Below are positions 1 to 11,717 of a stretch of 64,000 bases of DNA, in pieces. Position 1 is the first letter of the stretch, and each line of letters begins with the position of its first letter. Below the pieces are notes generated by a model. That model was not told where the DNA came from. It worked only from the letters and a program-made list of their open reading frames with translations, and did no database searches. This stretch comes from Cryptomeria japonica (lineage: Eukaryota > Streptophyta > Pinopsida > Cupressales > Cupressaceae). Made by a program: the position numbers and the translations under genes. The stretch covers positions 763,568,913-763,632,912 of the forward strand of contig NC_081414.1 of assembly GCF_030272615.1 (NCBI RefSeq). Reading direction: 5' to 3'.

Positions 1-640
1 CTAAAACTTGATACTGGCTCACATATCACATTCAATTTACCGGTTTAAGGTGTAACCTATTAAAAAAACTTCATAACATCATTAAGTATCAAAACATGCA
101 GATTTGACTTATTGCACACCATGTAGGGGTTTTGGAAATGGATCTGACAATAAGTTCCCCCTAAGCTTCATACATAGCTTAGTTTACTGGTGAAGGGTTA
201 TCCACACTAGGTGAAGTATTGTAGTCCTCTAATGGTATCTCCTCATGTTTCTTCTTCCATATCTTATTCATATCACTTCTGGTTTCTTCCACATCTATCC
301 GCTTCTTTCATTTTTGGTCAACTGACCGATTAGTCGGTTTGTTCATTCTATCTCTACAAAACTTTGAAAGGTGTCCAAATTATGACAATGAAAACATGTC
401 ATTCTAGATGCTCTCCAAGGTCCAGCATTGCCTCTACTAGTTCTTCTTTGACAATTCATAGAAACATGACCATAGTTGTGAGAGACTTAACATGTCACAT
501 CCTATCTATTTTCCATTTCATATGGACTAGACCAGTTCACATAAGGTCTCTGCCAAGTAGGGTTCCTCCAGTTATTGTAAGATCTCTACCATTTTGCATT
601 AGTCCTCTGATCCATATAAGATCTCTGATTTTTCATTCTT
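1..640 (-). mobile_element. Element E, left segment: Copia element with degenerate gag zinc-knuckle region
   Basis: Reading the minus strand, this stretch continues the Gag-like protein found at 3252-4117. Two CCHC-type knuckles are visible near 361-480. One reads TCFHCHNLGH, followed by a +1 shift into LSKFC. The other has lost its second Cys but keeps SHNYGHVSMNC. Stops interrupt the frame. A purine-rich tract (minus GGGGGAAC, near 155-165) may be a polypurine tract, and the far LTR would lie beyond the window edge. Protease, integrase and RT were not seen here. The solo LTR at 641-3251 separates this part from the rest. Removing that LTR and one TTCTT copy rejoins the frame in phase. Confidence 0.65.
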
Positions 641-3251
641 TGTTGGCATTGTGTTTCCATTGATGTCAACTGGTATAGGATGGCTACCAATATAAGGGAT
701 GTATGTGCAACACTATCTTGGAGGCATAAAAGATGTGATATCTTTGATGTCACTCAGTCTTGTAGGTCACTAGTACACAAGTTAGTGATTCACTTGTGTT
801 GAAGATATGGACAGGAGACCAGTATGATATAACAACCAGTAAATGATGACATCTAAAAGTTGGGCTATTGATTGTGATGAAGAGGTGAAATGCTATCAGG
901 AATTGCATAAACACCAAAAGTGCAGAATGGATAGGTTACTGGTACAATCTATCACTGATAAGGAAAGGGTGTCAACTCGTAAGTGTTGTGTTCACAGTGA
1001 GTAGTTGCCAACCAAAAAACTTATAACCAGTGTACAAGAAGAGTGATCAAGGTGCTTGGATGTTATTTGTGATGAAGAGACAGATGGTTACCAAGAATCA
1101 CATCAACACTGGAGGAGAAGGATGTACAAGTCACCGATATTTTGTGTGGATGCAAAACAACAAGACTCCCACAAGATAAAGATGCAGTCACCAAGTGAAG
1201 AGATCAATGACAATGAATGTGCCCACACCGGATCACATGTGCCTATTTGAAGATATGCCGCACAAACAAGGAAGCCACATGAGTACATTACAGGATGTAG
1301 ATGACAAGGATTCACTACCAATGGTAAGTGGAGCTTATCTCCTATTATGCATAGTGTGTATCATAGTTCTATAAGATAAGGAAGAAGGGGTAAAGGAAGG
1401 TGTTTGAAGGCTCAGACAGGATCTACCAGTGAATCATAGGAATTCCTCAAGTGCATGAAATTAGGGATATGCACTAGACTGATAGAGAAGGAATGTTTAG
1501 GTGTTGGGACAGATGAAGAGTGATGGGTTTGTCACTTTGACAAACTAGTTGAGATATGGTCTTGGCTAATGAAGAAGAAAGCAAGGCTAAACAGTTGCAG
1601 GCAGAGGATATTGGTTGGACTGAAGATGGATTCAGTTGAAGGTTAATGACATGGTGTCATCAAGAGTGTTTATCAACAGGTATGTTTACTAAAAATATGG
1701 ATAAGGTAGAGATGTAGAAGACTCCCATCTGATGAGGTTGTGCATAAGGAAGGTTAGCAAGAGTGCTAACCGATTGAGTATTCCACTGAAACAGAAGCAA
1801 AGTGCAAGATTGAAAAAGGACCTATTAAGGGTTTAACTGAGAAGGGTAGTAACCCGATAGAGGAACTCGATAATGGAGTTGGTCGATGATCCAATCCATC
1901 CTGACATAGATGATCAAGCAAAGGTAAATGCCGACACAGTTTCCACATGGAGATGAAGTGGCATGCATACATAGGTCGGTGTGTTGAGTCAGAGGAGTGT
2001 CAGGTGGTGAGGTAGCTAGCGAGAGGTCAACATTTATGTTGACTATGAGATTCATGGGATGCACAAAAAAGGTTTGCGGTTTGAGGTCAATGGAAAACAA
2101 AGATCCAGCATAAACTATTTTAGCAGATCGAGGAAGGTGAAAGAAACCACAAAAACAATCTTGGTGATTGACTAAGAAATCCATTGATAGGTTAAAAGAA
2201 GATTGCTAAAAATAGAAGGTGTGATAAGGATGGCACGATAATGGCAGGTTTGATTGATGTGTTACAGTTCATCAATCTAGGCAATCAGATCGGATGAGAT
2301 CTAATTATATTTGGTTTTCCTCGAGGTCAATGAGGAATTGCTAACTACCTAAAATTTGAATTGGTTTTTGGCGGGAAAACCAAGTTATAAATATGAAAGT
2401 CAAAATCATTGAAGGGTGTTGCTAGATGAGAGAGTATTGTTGCTGAAGAACTGAGATCAGTCAAGTGCTCATTTAGAAGACAAAGAAGAGATTGAGTGTC
2501 AGGAAGAACATGGTAGAATTGTTCAACTAGCATCAGTGAGGCTACCGATAGTCAACCATTGAATTTGACAAAGGAGAGAACTGACAGAGGTCAAACCTGC
2601 AAAGAAGAAATGCAAAAGACTCCAGACAAGGTAGGCATAGAACCAACAAAATATTGTACTAGTGGAGAGTAGCAGAGTAGATGAGAGAAGAGTAAATTGG
2701 CAGAGAGAAGAATCGACAGAGTGGTGAACCAGTAGAGAATAGAACCACTAGAGAGAGAGAACAGGCATTGAATTGGATAGAAGATCCAATGGAGAGATTT
2801 TTAGAAGTGTTACAAAATCCATTTGTAACAAGGTTATTAACTTGTAAATGATTATTTTTTGTATTCACTGAGTTGTAGCTCAGTGCATGGGTTGTAGCTC
2901 CTTGGGTTGGTGCCCTAAATCAGGGGTTGGTGCTCCTTGGGTTGGTGCCTTAAATTAGGGGTTGGTGCCCTAAACATTGTAATCAGAGTTTTACTATGAG
3001 GCTGGATTGGAGCAATAGACTCCAACAACATTTCTCATTGAGGTTTTTCCCATCTTGGGTATTCCTCGTATATGCTGGTGTTATGTGATATCACTTTCAT
3101 GTGTGATTGCATTTGTGTTAGTCTCCCCTCTAACTGATAAGTTATCTTTCAGTTATATCTGATAACCGGTATACACACATAGGATAGTTAAAGGGAAAAA
3201 GTTTGGGAAGAACTTATTCACCCCCCTCTTGGTGGCACATTATGTCTAACA
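641..3251 (+). mobile_element. Solo LTR, same family as element A, inserted in element E gag
   Basis: The 2.6 kb LTR starts TGTTGGCATT and ends GTCTAACA. A perfect 5-bp target duplication, TTCTT, lies at 636-640 and 3252-3256. Sequence and landmarks match the LTRs of element A: a TATA-like ATAAATATG at 2387-2395, a CTCCTTGGGTTGGTGCC tandem block near 2885-2975, and CACCCCCCTCT about 30 bp before the end. No internal domain is left, so LTR-LTR recombination is the likely origin. The small ORFs inside it are chance frames. Confidence 0.93.
2885..2975 (+). repeat. 35-bp tandem repeats in the LTR R region
   Basis: Copies of a unit of the form GGGGTTGGTGCTCCTTGG plus GTTGGTGCCCTAAATCA follow each other, the last one truncated. 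The same array occurs at 24009-24118 and 31069-31170 in element A and, shorter, near 5873-5930 and 13085-13160 in element B. Confidence 0.85.
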
Positions 3252-4117
3252 TTCTTGACCTACACTCAACAACTCTATGTCCAAACTTGTTGCAATTGAA
3301 GCAATATCAATTAAAAATACTAGACTTATACCCTTCATATGCATTAGGTCTATATCCATAAAAATTACTTGATCTACTTCTATAAACATGAGTAGTATGA
3401 CCTACCTTGTGACAATTAAAATATATTGGTTTGTAGGTTCTCTTACCAGTGTTCTTCTATTTGGTCTATGGTGCATATTTGGCTTTATGCATGGTGTCCC
3501 TAGTACTTGATGGTTCTCCTTGTCCAAAGGTTGTGTATCCCAAGCCATGTGTATCTCCATTCTTCCTTTGTATCTGAGTCTTCTCATCAAGCATAGCAGT
3601 GCTCTTGTTGAATTTAGCTAGTAACTCATTTGCATCAGCCAACTCCTTGGTAAGTTCTTCTCTTCTTTGTAAGACTTTCTCTAAGAGACATAGCCATGTC
3701 TAGATCAACTTGTATTTCCTCTTTTTTCTCTTTTTGCTCATGAAGTTGTGCATGCAAGATACCAATCTCCTAGTTCAACTTAATGATCTCATGCTCCTTA
3801 TCTCTTATTGTATCTTCAGCTGTCCTTCTGGCTTCCAACTCTTGACTCATCCTAATGGTAAAGGCTTCCAACTCTCTCCTTAGATTTATCTTCTCATCAT
3901 TCATATTTTCTACCTCATTAACCAAGGTATCAATGTTGAATTCCTCTGATGAACTATTTTCACTGAGTTCTAACAACTGTTCAGCCAACTCTTTTCTCTT
4001 AGCCAATGAATCTTTGTATTTGATATTTAGTTCACGAAGGGTTTCTTCAAATTCTCCAAGCCTATGTGAAAGCTCTCTGTAACTCATTCAACCTTCCCCC
4101 ATGATAGCTTTAGACAT
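3252..4117 (-). pseudogene. Element E Gag-like protein: coiled coil plus CCHC knuckles (broken)
   Basis: The probable ATG is at 4115-4117, about 35 bp downstream of the primer-binding site on the minus strand. An early stop follows, then about 105 codons (4087-3770) of heptad-rich, charged sequence with many E, K and L, typical of a coiled coil. Further down are two CCHC knuckles: YFNCHKVGHTTHVY (last Cys changed) near 3380-3430 and YCFNCNKFGHRVVEC (intact) near 3262-3310. Stops and a frameshift near 3690 break the frame. No UBN2/DUF4219 capsid domain precedes the coiled coil, unlike elements B and C. In the family such a protein would bind element RNA; this copy is dead. Confidence 0.75.
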
Positions 4118-4150
4118 CCTTCCCAAGTGATTAATCCTTTAAGGGAATTA

Positions 4151-4165
4151 GGCTCTGATACCAAT
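4151..4165 (-). other. Primer-binding site of element E
   Basis: The minus strand reads ATTGGTATCAGAGCC, complementary to the 3' end of initiator tRNA-Met, the usual primer of plant Copia elements. It directly adjoins the inner end of E's LTR near 4166 and fixes E as minus-strand oriented. Confidence 0.85.
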
Positions 4166-4475
4166 TTTTATTATGAGGATCCACTAACTGCTGAGAGGGG
4201 GGGTGAATAAGTAGTTAAACAAATCTGATAATACTTCAAAAACTAGTACCGGTAACTACTCAAACAATCCTATAAACTGATTTACCAACCCATTCATTTA
4301 AGTGTTCATCAACATGCAAATAAAGTAATGATATTAAATCCACACATCAACAATGCATCGCCACATGAACACATAGATTTTTCATGTGGAAACCCAAATG
4401 GGAAAAAACAAGGTGGGAATTAGCACTGTTTTGGAATGCACTCGGTTAAAGGCCTAGCATGGTTAGGAGCTTTAC
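4166..4475 (-). repeat. Element E 5' LTR, inner part
   Basis: This LTR begins at the primer site. It carries the minus-strand motif ATTCACCCCCCCTCTCAGC (4187-4205) found near the end of every Copia LTR in the window. The expected terminal ...AACA appears as ...AAAA. Element B interrupts the LTR at 4475, and its remainder continues at 13443. The two parts total about 1.4 kb. Confidence 0.75.
4471..4475. repeat. Target duplication of element B (TTTAC), left copy
   Basis: TTTAC directly precedes the LTR start at 4476. The same five bases follow the element at 13438-13442. Confidence 0.93.
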
Positions 4476-6162
4476 TATTGGCATTAGGTTGTCATTGATG
4501 TCAACAGGTATGACATGGTCACTGGTAAGTAAGTAGTAGTGGCCAGTATGGGTGAAGTAAGACATGATGATGTCAATCAAAATGTGTGTAAGCAGACATA
4601 AAGGTATGTTACCAATACACATGAAATACATCATCTACTAGTAAAACAAGACCACTAGAAAGGCAAAGAAAGCAGGCAAAGAAGAACAAAAAGATGTGAA
4701 ACGGTATACATAGAGAAGTTTAATGCTACTGGTAAATGGACTTAGTAAATGGACTAGCATGTTTGATGGAAGGCCAAGTTGATCCATCGATAGAGAAGAG
4801 GTCAGTAGGTATGAAGGTCCACCGGTGAGGTTAGGTTATACTGATAAGGTGAGTTCAACCGATAGTTAATCTTGGTCAGTAAAAGATGTCAAATTGACAT
4901 AGCAGACTAAAGATGATGCCAAACCAAAATAGAAAACCTAGCATAGGTGGATGTCGACAAGGATGACAAGTGGAAACCAGGTGGTGAGCATGCAGAGGTC
5001 GGTGAAGTAATCATCGACCTACTAGTCAACAAGCAAGTCAAAATTAATGAAGAACCCATAAATCAAGGGAGGATGGTAGAATGTTGTAGCTCAAGGAAGA
5101 CAAGGTGACAAGGTGATTGAACTAACCTAGCAAGAAGATCTGATTTGTTTACCCGTTTGCCAAAGAAAACAGTCAAGCCATTAATGGCAATTTATAGAGA
5201 AATACAAATAAGCATGTTGCAGACATCCAAATATAGAAAACACACATTGGAAGGTGAGGTGTTGGCAGTGTTGATTGATGACATGCAAATCATCATTCCA
5301 GAAAGGTAAATCTAATCAGATTTGATATGGATTGAGTTGGTGGAGGAAAACCCTAGCACACCACCATTTGAATGATGCCTTTGGCGAGGACATTCAGAAA
5401 TAAATATGTGAACTTGAGATTGAAGATGATTGATGCTAGATACAAAGTGTGATAGGAAAGAGATCCTGAGAAAGAAGAAAGACTATATACCTGAGAGTTA
5501 TTTCTTAGAGAGTTAGAGTGTGTGTTAGCAAGCTGAACTAGTGAGAGGGTCTAACTGGTAGAGACAAAGTAACTAGTAAACTATTAAAGTCTTAATAGTC
5601 AAGCATACCGATAAGGATTGATTGGTTAGGAAGGCATCCAAGAGTGACACTATGAAGTGTGAGGTTGAGAGAGAGAAGAAAGGCTGGGAGTAACTGGTGA
5701 GTGATCAGAGAGACTAATCGAATAACTGGTAGTGTGAGAACCAATGAAGAAGAGGAGGTTGTTAACCAACAAACATTCATTTATCAAGTGTTGCAAAATT
5801 CATTTGCAACTAGGTGGTTTCATTGTATTAAAATTGTATTGCATTATATTACACTGAGTTGTTACTTGGTGTAAGGGTTGGTGCTCCTTGGGTTGGTGCC
5901 CTTAATCAGTAGGGGTCGGTGCCCTAAATCATTATATTCTATTATTTCATTGTGAGGTTGGATTGGAGCAATATACTCTAGCAACATTTCTCATCGAGGT
6001 TTTCCTCATACATAAGGTGTTGTGGGTTATCCATTTATGTGTTTGGCTCTTTTGATAGCCACTTTAGTGTTTAGGTTGTTAACTAGTACTCAAGTCTTGG
6101 TTTAAAAGAATATTTAGGAACCACCAATTCACCCCCCTCTTAGTGGTACATTGTGTTCAACA
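4476..6162 (+). repeat. Element B 5' LTR
   Basis: It starts TATTGGCATTAGG (the 3' copy has TGTTAGCATTAGG) and ends TGTTCAACA. An A/T-rich AATAAATATGTG near 5399 is the likely TATA region, followed by a CTCCTTGGGTTGGTGCC block and CACCCCCCTCTTAG at 6131-6144. Scattered ACCGGT-like palindromes are present. The short ORFs in it have no retroelement or host homology that I recognise. Confidence 0.93.
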
Positions 6163-6177
6163 ATTAGTATCAGATCC
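6163..6177 (+). other. Primer-binding site of element B
   Basis: ATTAGTATCAGATCC adjoins the 5' LTR. It is a two-mismatch version of the initiator-Met tRNA complement ATTGGTATCAGAGCC. Confidence 0.8.
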
Positions 6178-6236
6178 TAGGTTCTCGGTTGAATAAAGCT
6201 TTCTCTAGCTTGGGTTTATTTTGGTGAAAGCACACA

Positions 6237-8390
6237 ATGGAAAGAAATGAGTCCACCTCCTCAAAATCCCCCATGTTTGATGGATCTAACTATGCCTTCT
6301 GGTGCAGAAGATTGGAGACCTATATTTCCTCCCTTGGTTTTCATGTGTGGATGTTTTTCAAGAATGGGTATACTATCCCTAGTGTTCCTCCTATTGATTC
6401 AGATGCTAAGAAGGAGTATGAGAATAATGCAAAGGCTAAACATGCTATCTTAAGTGGGCTGCTAGATAATGTGTTTGTCAAGGTCATGCACTATGCATCT
6501 GCCAAGGAGACTTGGGATAAATTGCAAATATTATTTGAAGGAGATGCCAAAGTCAAAGAGGCCAAGCTACAATCACTAAGAGGTTAGCTTGAAGGCATCA
6601 AGATGAAAGATGAAGAAAATATTGCAGACTACCTTCACATAGTAGATAAAACTGTGAACACCATCAGAGGACTTAGAGAAGAAATTATTGATGAAATTAT
6701 TGTCAAGAAGGTACATAGATCTCTCACATCTAAGTATGATACAAAGGTTTCTTCCATAGAGGAATCCAAGGATCTGAAGACCTTCATAATGGATGAGCTA
6801 TCTAGCTCTCTAAAAGCGTATGAAATGAGAACAATTGGTGAAGCATCATCAATGAAAGAGGAAACGTTCAACTCCACCAAAAAAGGTGAAGGAATAGGTT
6901 GCTCATAAAGGATCCAGTGAAGAATCGGATGCAGAGGTAGAAAACTCTGTCAGAAAGCTCAAGAGAGGATCCAACAAGTATAAAGGAAAGTTACCACTCG
7001 AACGCTTCAACTATGGTAAATTTAGACACTTTTTTGAAAAATGTCCTTATAATGAAACTGATGGAGATGAGAAAAGAAGTTTTGGCAGATCTATCGGTAA
7101 AGACAAAGAAAGGAATGTCTACTGGCAAGGAAGAAGAGGCTACTGGAAGAAGAACAACCTATATACTATTGAGGATGATTCCACAAATGAAGAGAGTGCA
7201 TCAAAAGATGACTACCATGAGAATAAAAGAGAAGTTAATCTATTTATGGCACTACATGAACCAGTTGGTGAAGATGAGGAAGAAGAAGACAATGGAAATT
7301 GAAGCTGAAGTAGATCTATAAGGTGAGCTCATAAGTTCTCTTGAGGAGCTAAGTAAGACAAGAAGAGAACTCAAGAAGGTCAAGCTTGCTACAACAGAAG
7401 AACAAGGTCTCTTGAAGATATCCGTAGATAAGTCCAATTAAGTTATCTCTGACTTAAAACTCCAGTTGGAAGAAGCCAAGAAGATATGTGAAGTTACATC
7501 CTCTGATCAGTTAAAGAAGGAAAAGGAGAATCAAGATCTAGAAACAAAAATAATAAAGCTCAGAAAAGAGCTTGAAAAGAGTAAGGATGAACTGAAAGTG
7601 AGAAGCAAATATGAGGGTAGCACAGAAGTCTTGGATAAAATGAGAAAACAAAAGCAATCTAAAAATACTGTTGGCTTAGGATTTGAAGAAGGACAAAGTT
7701 CAAACAATAAAGATACATCTGGTAAGGAGATATAGTCCACTTCTTCAAGTGAAGGTGAAGAGAAGAAGACATTCACATTAAGAAAGGATACTGGTAAGAA
7801 GACTTATGCAAAAGTTGTTAGAAACTGCCACACAAACCAGTATACACAATCAATGAACCGGAGGCCACACTAATGTACCAGAATGCAGATCTTAGAAGAA
7901 ATGCAAGGGTTAATCATGAAGGTTTACTAGAGTTAACAACATGAAAAAAAGACCCCTGGTGAGACAGACATTTGCAGGACCATGGCAACCTAACCGATAT
8001 GTTCCAAACTTTCACAGTTATTATTACCGATGTAACAAATTTGGACATAGGTTAGCTGATTGTAGCTTAACAAATAAGCCCACTATAAGTTATGAAAGTA
8101 TAAATTGATTTAATGCACTCTGGGATATGAATTTTGTTTGTTATCAGTGCAATGGATTTGGTCATAGGAGTTTTGAATGTAGGAAGAGTAATTCAGTGTC
8201 CTACAATAGTTTCAAAGATTCATCTTTCAATGTAAATGTGAAATGGTATAACTGTCAAGAGTTTGGACATATAAAAAAGCTTTGTAAGAATAAGAAAATC
8301 AAGTAGAAGAGGACAAATCCTAATCAAGAACTAGTAGCCGAACTGGAGAACAAAATTGTAGCTGGTAAGAAGAAGGAAACTCAACCAATT
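6237..8390 (+). pseudogene. Element B Gag (UBN2 domain, coiled coil, four CCHC knuckles), broken
   Basis: The ATG at 6237 opens MERNESTSSKSPMFDGSNYA, with the DUF4219-like FDGSNY..W start of Copia Gag. A UBN2-type domain runs to about 6880, with an in-frame TAG at 6582-6584. A first knuckle, FNYGKFRHFFEKC, has lost two Cys (about 7005-7050). A charged coiled coil follows (about 7320-7650). Three more knuckles lie at about 8010-8065 (YYRCNKFGHRLADC, first Cys lost), 8148-8190 (CYQCNGFGHRSFEC, intact) and 8245-8290 (YNCQEFGHIKKLC, first Cys lost). The role in an active relative is particle formation and RNA packaging. Gag and Pol were probably one reading frame. Confidence 0.88.
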
Positions 8391-11300
8391 TTGGTTGAGA
8401 AAGAAAAGGACAAAGGAAAATCAAGTCTGATAGTGAAGACTACCCTACATGTTGAAAGAAGAAATCTATGGGTTGTAGATAATGGTTGTTCCAACCACAT
8501 GAACGGTGATAAAAATAAATTTATAAAACTTGAAGACTGGAATGGTGGCTCAGTAAGGTCTGGAGAGAACTCATCAATTAAAATAAAGGGAAAAGGTACT
8601 CTGAATGTTGATGGAAAACTGAAAGCACATGATGTGTATTATGTGGAAGGCCTAAAGCATAATTTTCTGAGTGTGAGTCAGATGTGGGACAAAGGTTATA
8701 AATTCACCTTTGACTCTACCGACTACCAGATAGAGGAAAGTACCAGTTAGATTGTAGTCAAACCTGTAAGAGGATAGATGGTAATGTATATAGTCTGAAA
8801 GTGTTTTAAATCCCAATGCATGTTGGGACAAGTGGATGAAATTTGGTTGTGGCACAGAAGATTAGGCCACATAAATTTTGATAGTCTAGTTGTAGTAAGA
8901 AAAAAGGTTTGTGTGAGAAAAATATCACTCGTCATCAAACCAGTTAACACATTTTATGATGAATGTGTGAAAGGGAAGCAGACTAAGGTGAGCTTCAAGA
9001 CAAAAGAACACAACACTTCAAGACCACTTGAAATGGTACATACAGATATATGTGGTCTGACTAGGAAAAGAGTTGTTGTTGGTGAAATGTATTTTATGCT
9101 CTTCATTGATGACTATTCAAGAATGACATGGGTCACTTTCCTACAAGATAAATCACAAAAATTTGATAGATTCAAGATCTTTCAAAAGATGCTATAGAAG
9201 GAAAGTGGGTGCAAACTGAAATGCCTAAGATCAGACTAGTGTGGAGAGTTCACATCAAATGAGTTTAAAGAATACTATGAAAGACATGGAATCAAAAGGC
9301 AATACTCAGCCCCCAGGACACCACAACAAAATGGTGTGGTAGAAAGGAAGAACGAGATAGCCAAGGAGATGGCCAGAACCATGTTAAATGAGGAAAGTTT
9401 GTTAGACATGTATTGGAAGGAAGTGGTTCATACTGCTACATATACCTTGAATTAGGTTAAACTAAGAATAAACAACATAATGACACCTTATGAGTTGTGG
9501 TATGACCAAAAACCATCAGTCAAGTACTTCAAGTTATTTGGAAGCAAGTGTTTTATAAAGAGAGATATGGATGGTTTAGATAGTTTTGACTCCAGGAGTG
9601 ATGAAGGGACTTTCCTTGGTTACTCAACTAATAGTAAGGCCTATAAATTCTACAATAAAAGACTAGGAAGAATCATTGAGAGCATGCAAGTAAGAGTTGA
9701 TGAGGATATGCATAAAGGAAGACAAGCACAAGTAAAATGGTATGATGATTTTGGTGATGAAGGTGAAGAATCTCAGTCAGACAATAAACCAGAAGAAGCA
9801 TACAATAAAGTCCCTAACTAGTATGTGCAGAAGAACCACCCGAAAGAGCATATTTTAGGTAATAAGAGTGATGGTGTGCAAACTAGAGAAGACTTTCCTG
9901 GAATGATGAACAAGTCAATTTTTGCCTCATGACTAAAGTAGAACCTAAAACATTCAATGAGGCTAGCAAAAGTAAAAAATGGATGGATGCCATGGAAGAA
10001 GAGTTGCAGCAGATTGAGAAGAACAAGACTTGGGAATTAGTCCCTAGACTAGAAGACAAGAACATCATTGGCACCAAATGGGTCTACTGGAACAAGATGA
10101 ATGAAGAAGGTAAAATTGTTAGGCATAAAGCTAGACTTGTGTGCAAGGATTACTCTCAAGTAGAGGGCATTGATTTTGAAGAAATATTTGCACTGGTAGC
10201 TAGATTAGAAGCAATTAGGATGTTTCTACCTTTCTCAGCCTACAAGGGTTATAAGGTATATCAAATGGATGAGAAATTTGCCTTCCTTAATGGAAATTTG
10301 GAAGAAGTGTACATGGAGCAACCAAAAGGGTTTATGTTACATGATGATGAAACCTTTGTGTGTCAGTTAAAGAAAGCCTTGTATGGTTTAAAGCAGGCTC
10401 CTAGAGCATGGTAGTCAAGGCTAGATCAATATCTGAAGGAGCAAGGATTCAAAAAGGGGAGTGTTGATAGTAATCTATACATCAAGGCAGATGGGAATCA
10501 CATGATCATGGTGGCTATGTATGTAGATGCCATCATTTTTGGAGGAAACAAGGACACTCTTTGCCAAGAATTTGTTGATCAGATGCAGTCAAAATTTGAG
10601 ATATCAATTCTTGGAGAATTGGCATACTTTCTTGGTTTGTAGATATTACAGCTAGATAAGGGAATCTTTATGTCACAAACCAAGTATGCAAAGGATATGC
10701 TAAAGAAGTTTGAAATGGAGGACTACAAACTGGTGAGTACCCCCATGGTGACCGAAAGAAAATTAAGAAGGAATGATGAATCAATAGTGTTGGATTAGAC
10801 ATTTTAGATATCCACGGTAGGAAGTTTATTGCATCTTACTGCTTCTAGACTAGATATAGTGTAGGCAGTGTGTATGGTGGGTAGATTTCAAGAAGCACCT
10901 AAGAAGTCACATATGAATGTAGTAAGAAGAATTTTTAGGTACCTATAAGGGACACTCAATAATGGATTATGGTACCCTAAACAAGGAGAATTCATCTTGG
11001 AAGAATATATTGATGTTGATTGGGCAGGTTGCATTGATGAGCGGAAGAGCACAAATGGTGGTGCATTTTTCCTAGGTGACCGGTTGGTCTCATGGCATAG
11101 CAAGAAGCAAGATTCAGTCTCCCTATCAATTGCTAAAGAAGAATACATCGGTGTTGCTACATGTTTCTCTTAGGTGCTTTGGATGAAGCAAACCCTCAAG
11201 GACATACAGGTCGGCATCTCTGATCCTATTCCGATCTACTATGATAATTCAAGTGCCATCAACATATCAAAGAACCCAATGATACATTCAAGGGCAAAGC

Positions 11301-11476
11301 ATATAGCCATCAAGAATCATTTTCTTAGAGAGAGGGCTGATGGATGAGAAGTAAAGATGGAATATGTCCCTATCAGAGAACAAGTGACAGACACCTTCAC
11401 CAAACCATTACCGGTAAGAAATTTTGAGTACTTAAGACACAAGTTGGGAGTTGTGTTAGGTGCCTCATGTACTTAA
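8391..11476 (+). pseudogene. Element B Pol polyprotein (protease, integrase, RT, RNase H), broken
   Basis: The aspartic protease region near 8467 reads WVVDNGCSNHM, so the D-S/T-G triad is DNG. The GAG-pre-integrase zinc region is WLWHRRLGHINF (about 8840). The integrase core keeps HTDICG and NGVVERKN; the block with the second Asp is interrupted by a stop near 9238. The RT domain (RVT_2) runs from 9929, with [11 protein letters not shown] and [12 protein letters not shown], but the catalytic box is MYVDAIIF (YVDD expected). RNase H keeps VDWAG, KEEYI and YYDNSSA. The frame ends at 11476 after FTKPLP. Many stops (e.g. after PRAW, in GL*ILQ and LD*TF*) make it non-functional. Confidence 0.93.
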
Positions 11477-11717
11477 GTTTGTAAGGAGATATATGGTTCA
11501 GGTGGAGTTCATAGCAATATCTATATCTCTTGAACCACATGGTAATCATAGGGAAAGTTTAGGGTTGTATGTCTCAGTACAAACTATAATCACTAATTGA
11601 AGATTTGACTAAGGGGGAGAATGAAGTACCCTAACCCTTTGTAATTATATCAAAGGGGGAGAAATCTATTAGTGTGAAGACTTACAATGAGTTGACATCA
11701 ATGCCAATGGGGGATAT
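11477..11717 (+). other. Element B 3' untranslated region with two purine tracts
   Basis: An upstream tract, CAAAGGGGGAGAAATC (11651-11666), and a terminal tract, CCAATGGGGGATAT (11704-11717), precede the 3' LTR. The second should prime plus-strand synthesis. TTGACATCAATG at 11692-11703 pairs perfectly with CATTGATGTCAA at 11735-11746 inside the LTR. Confidence 0.75.
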
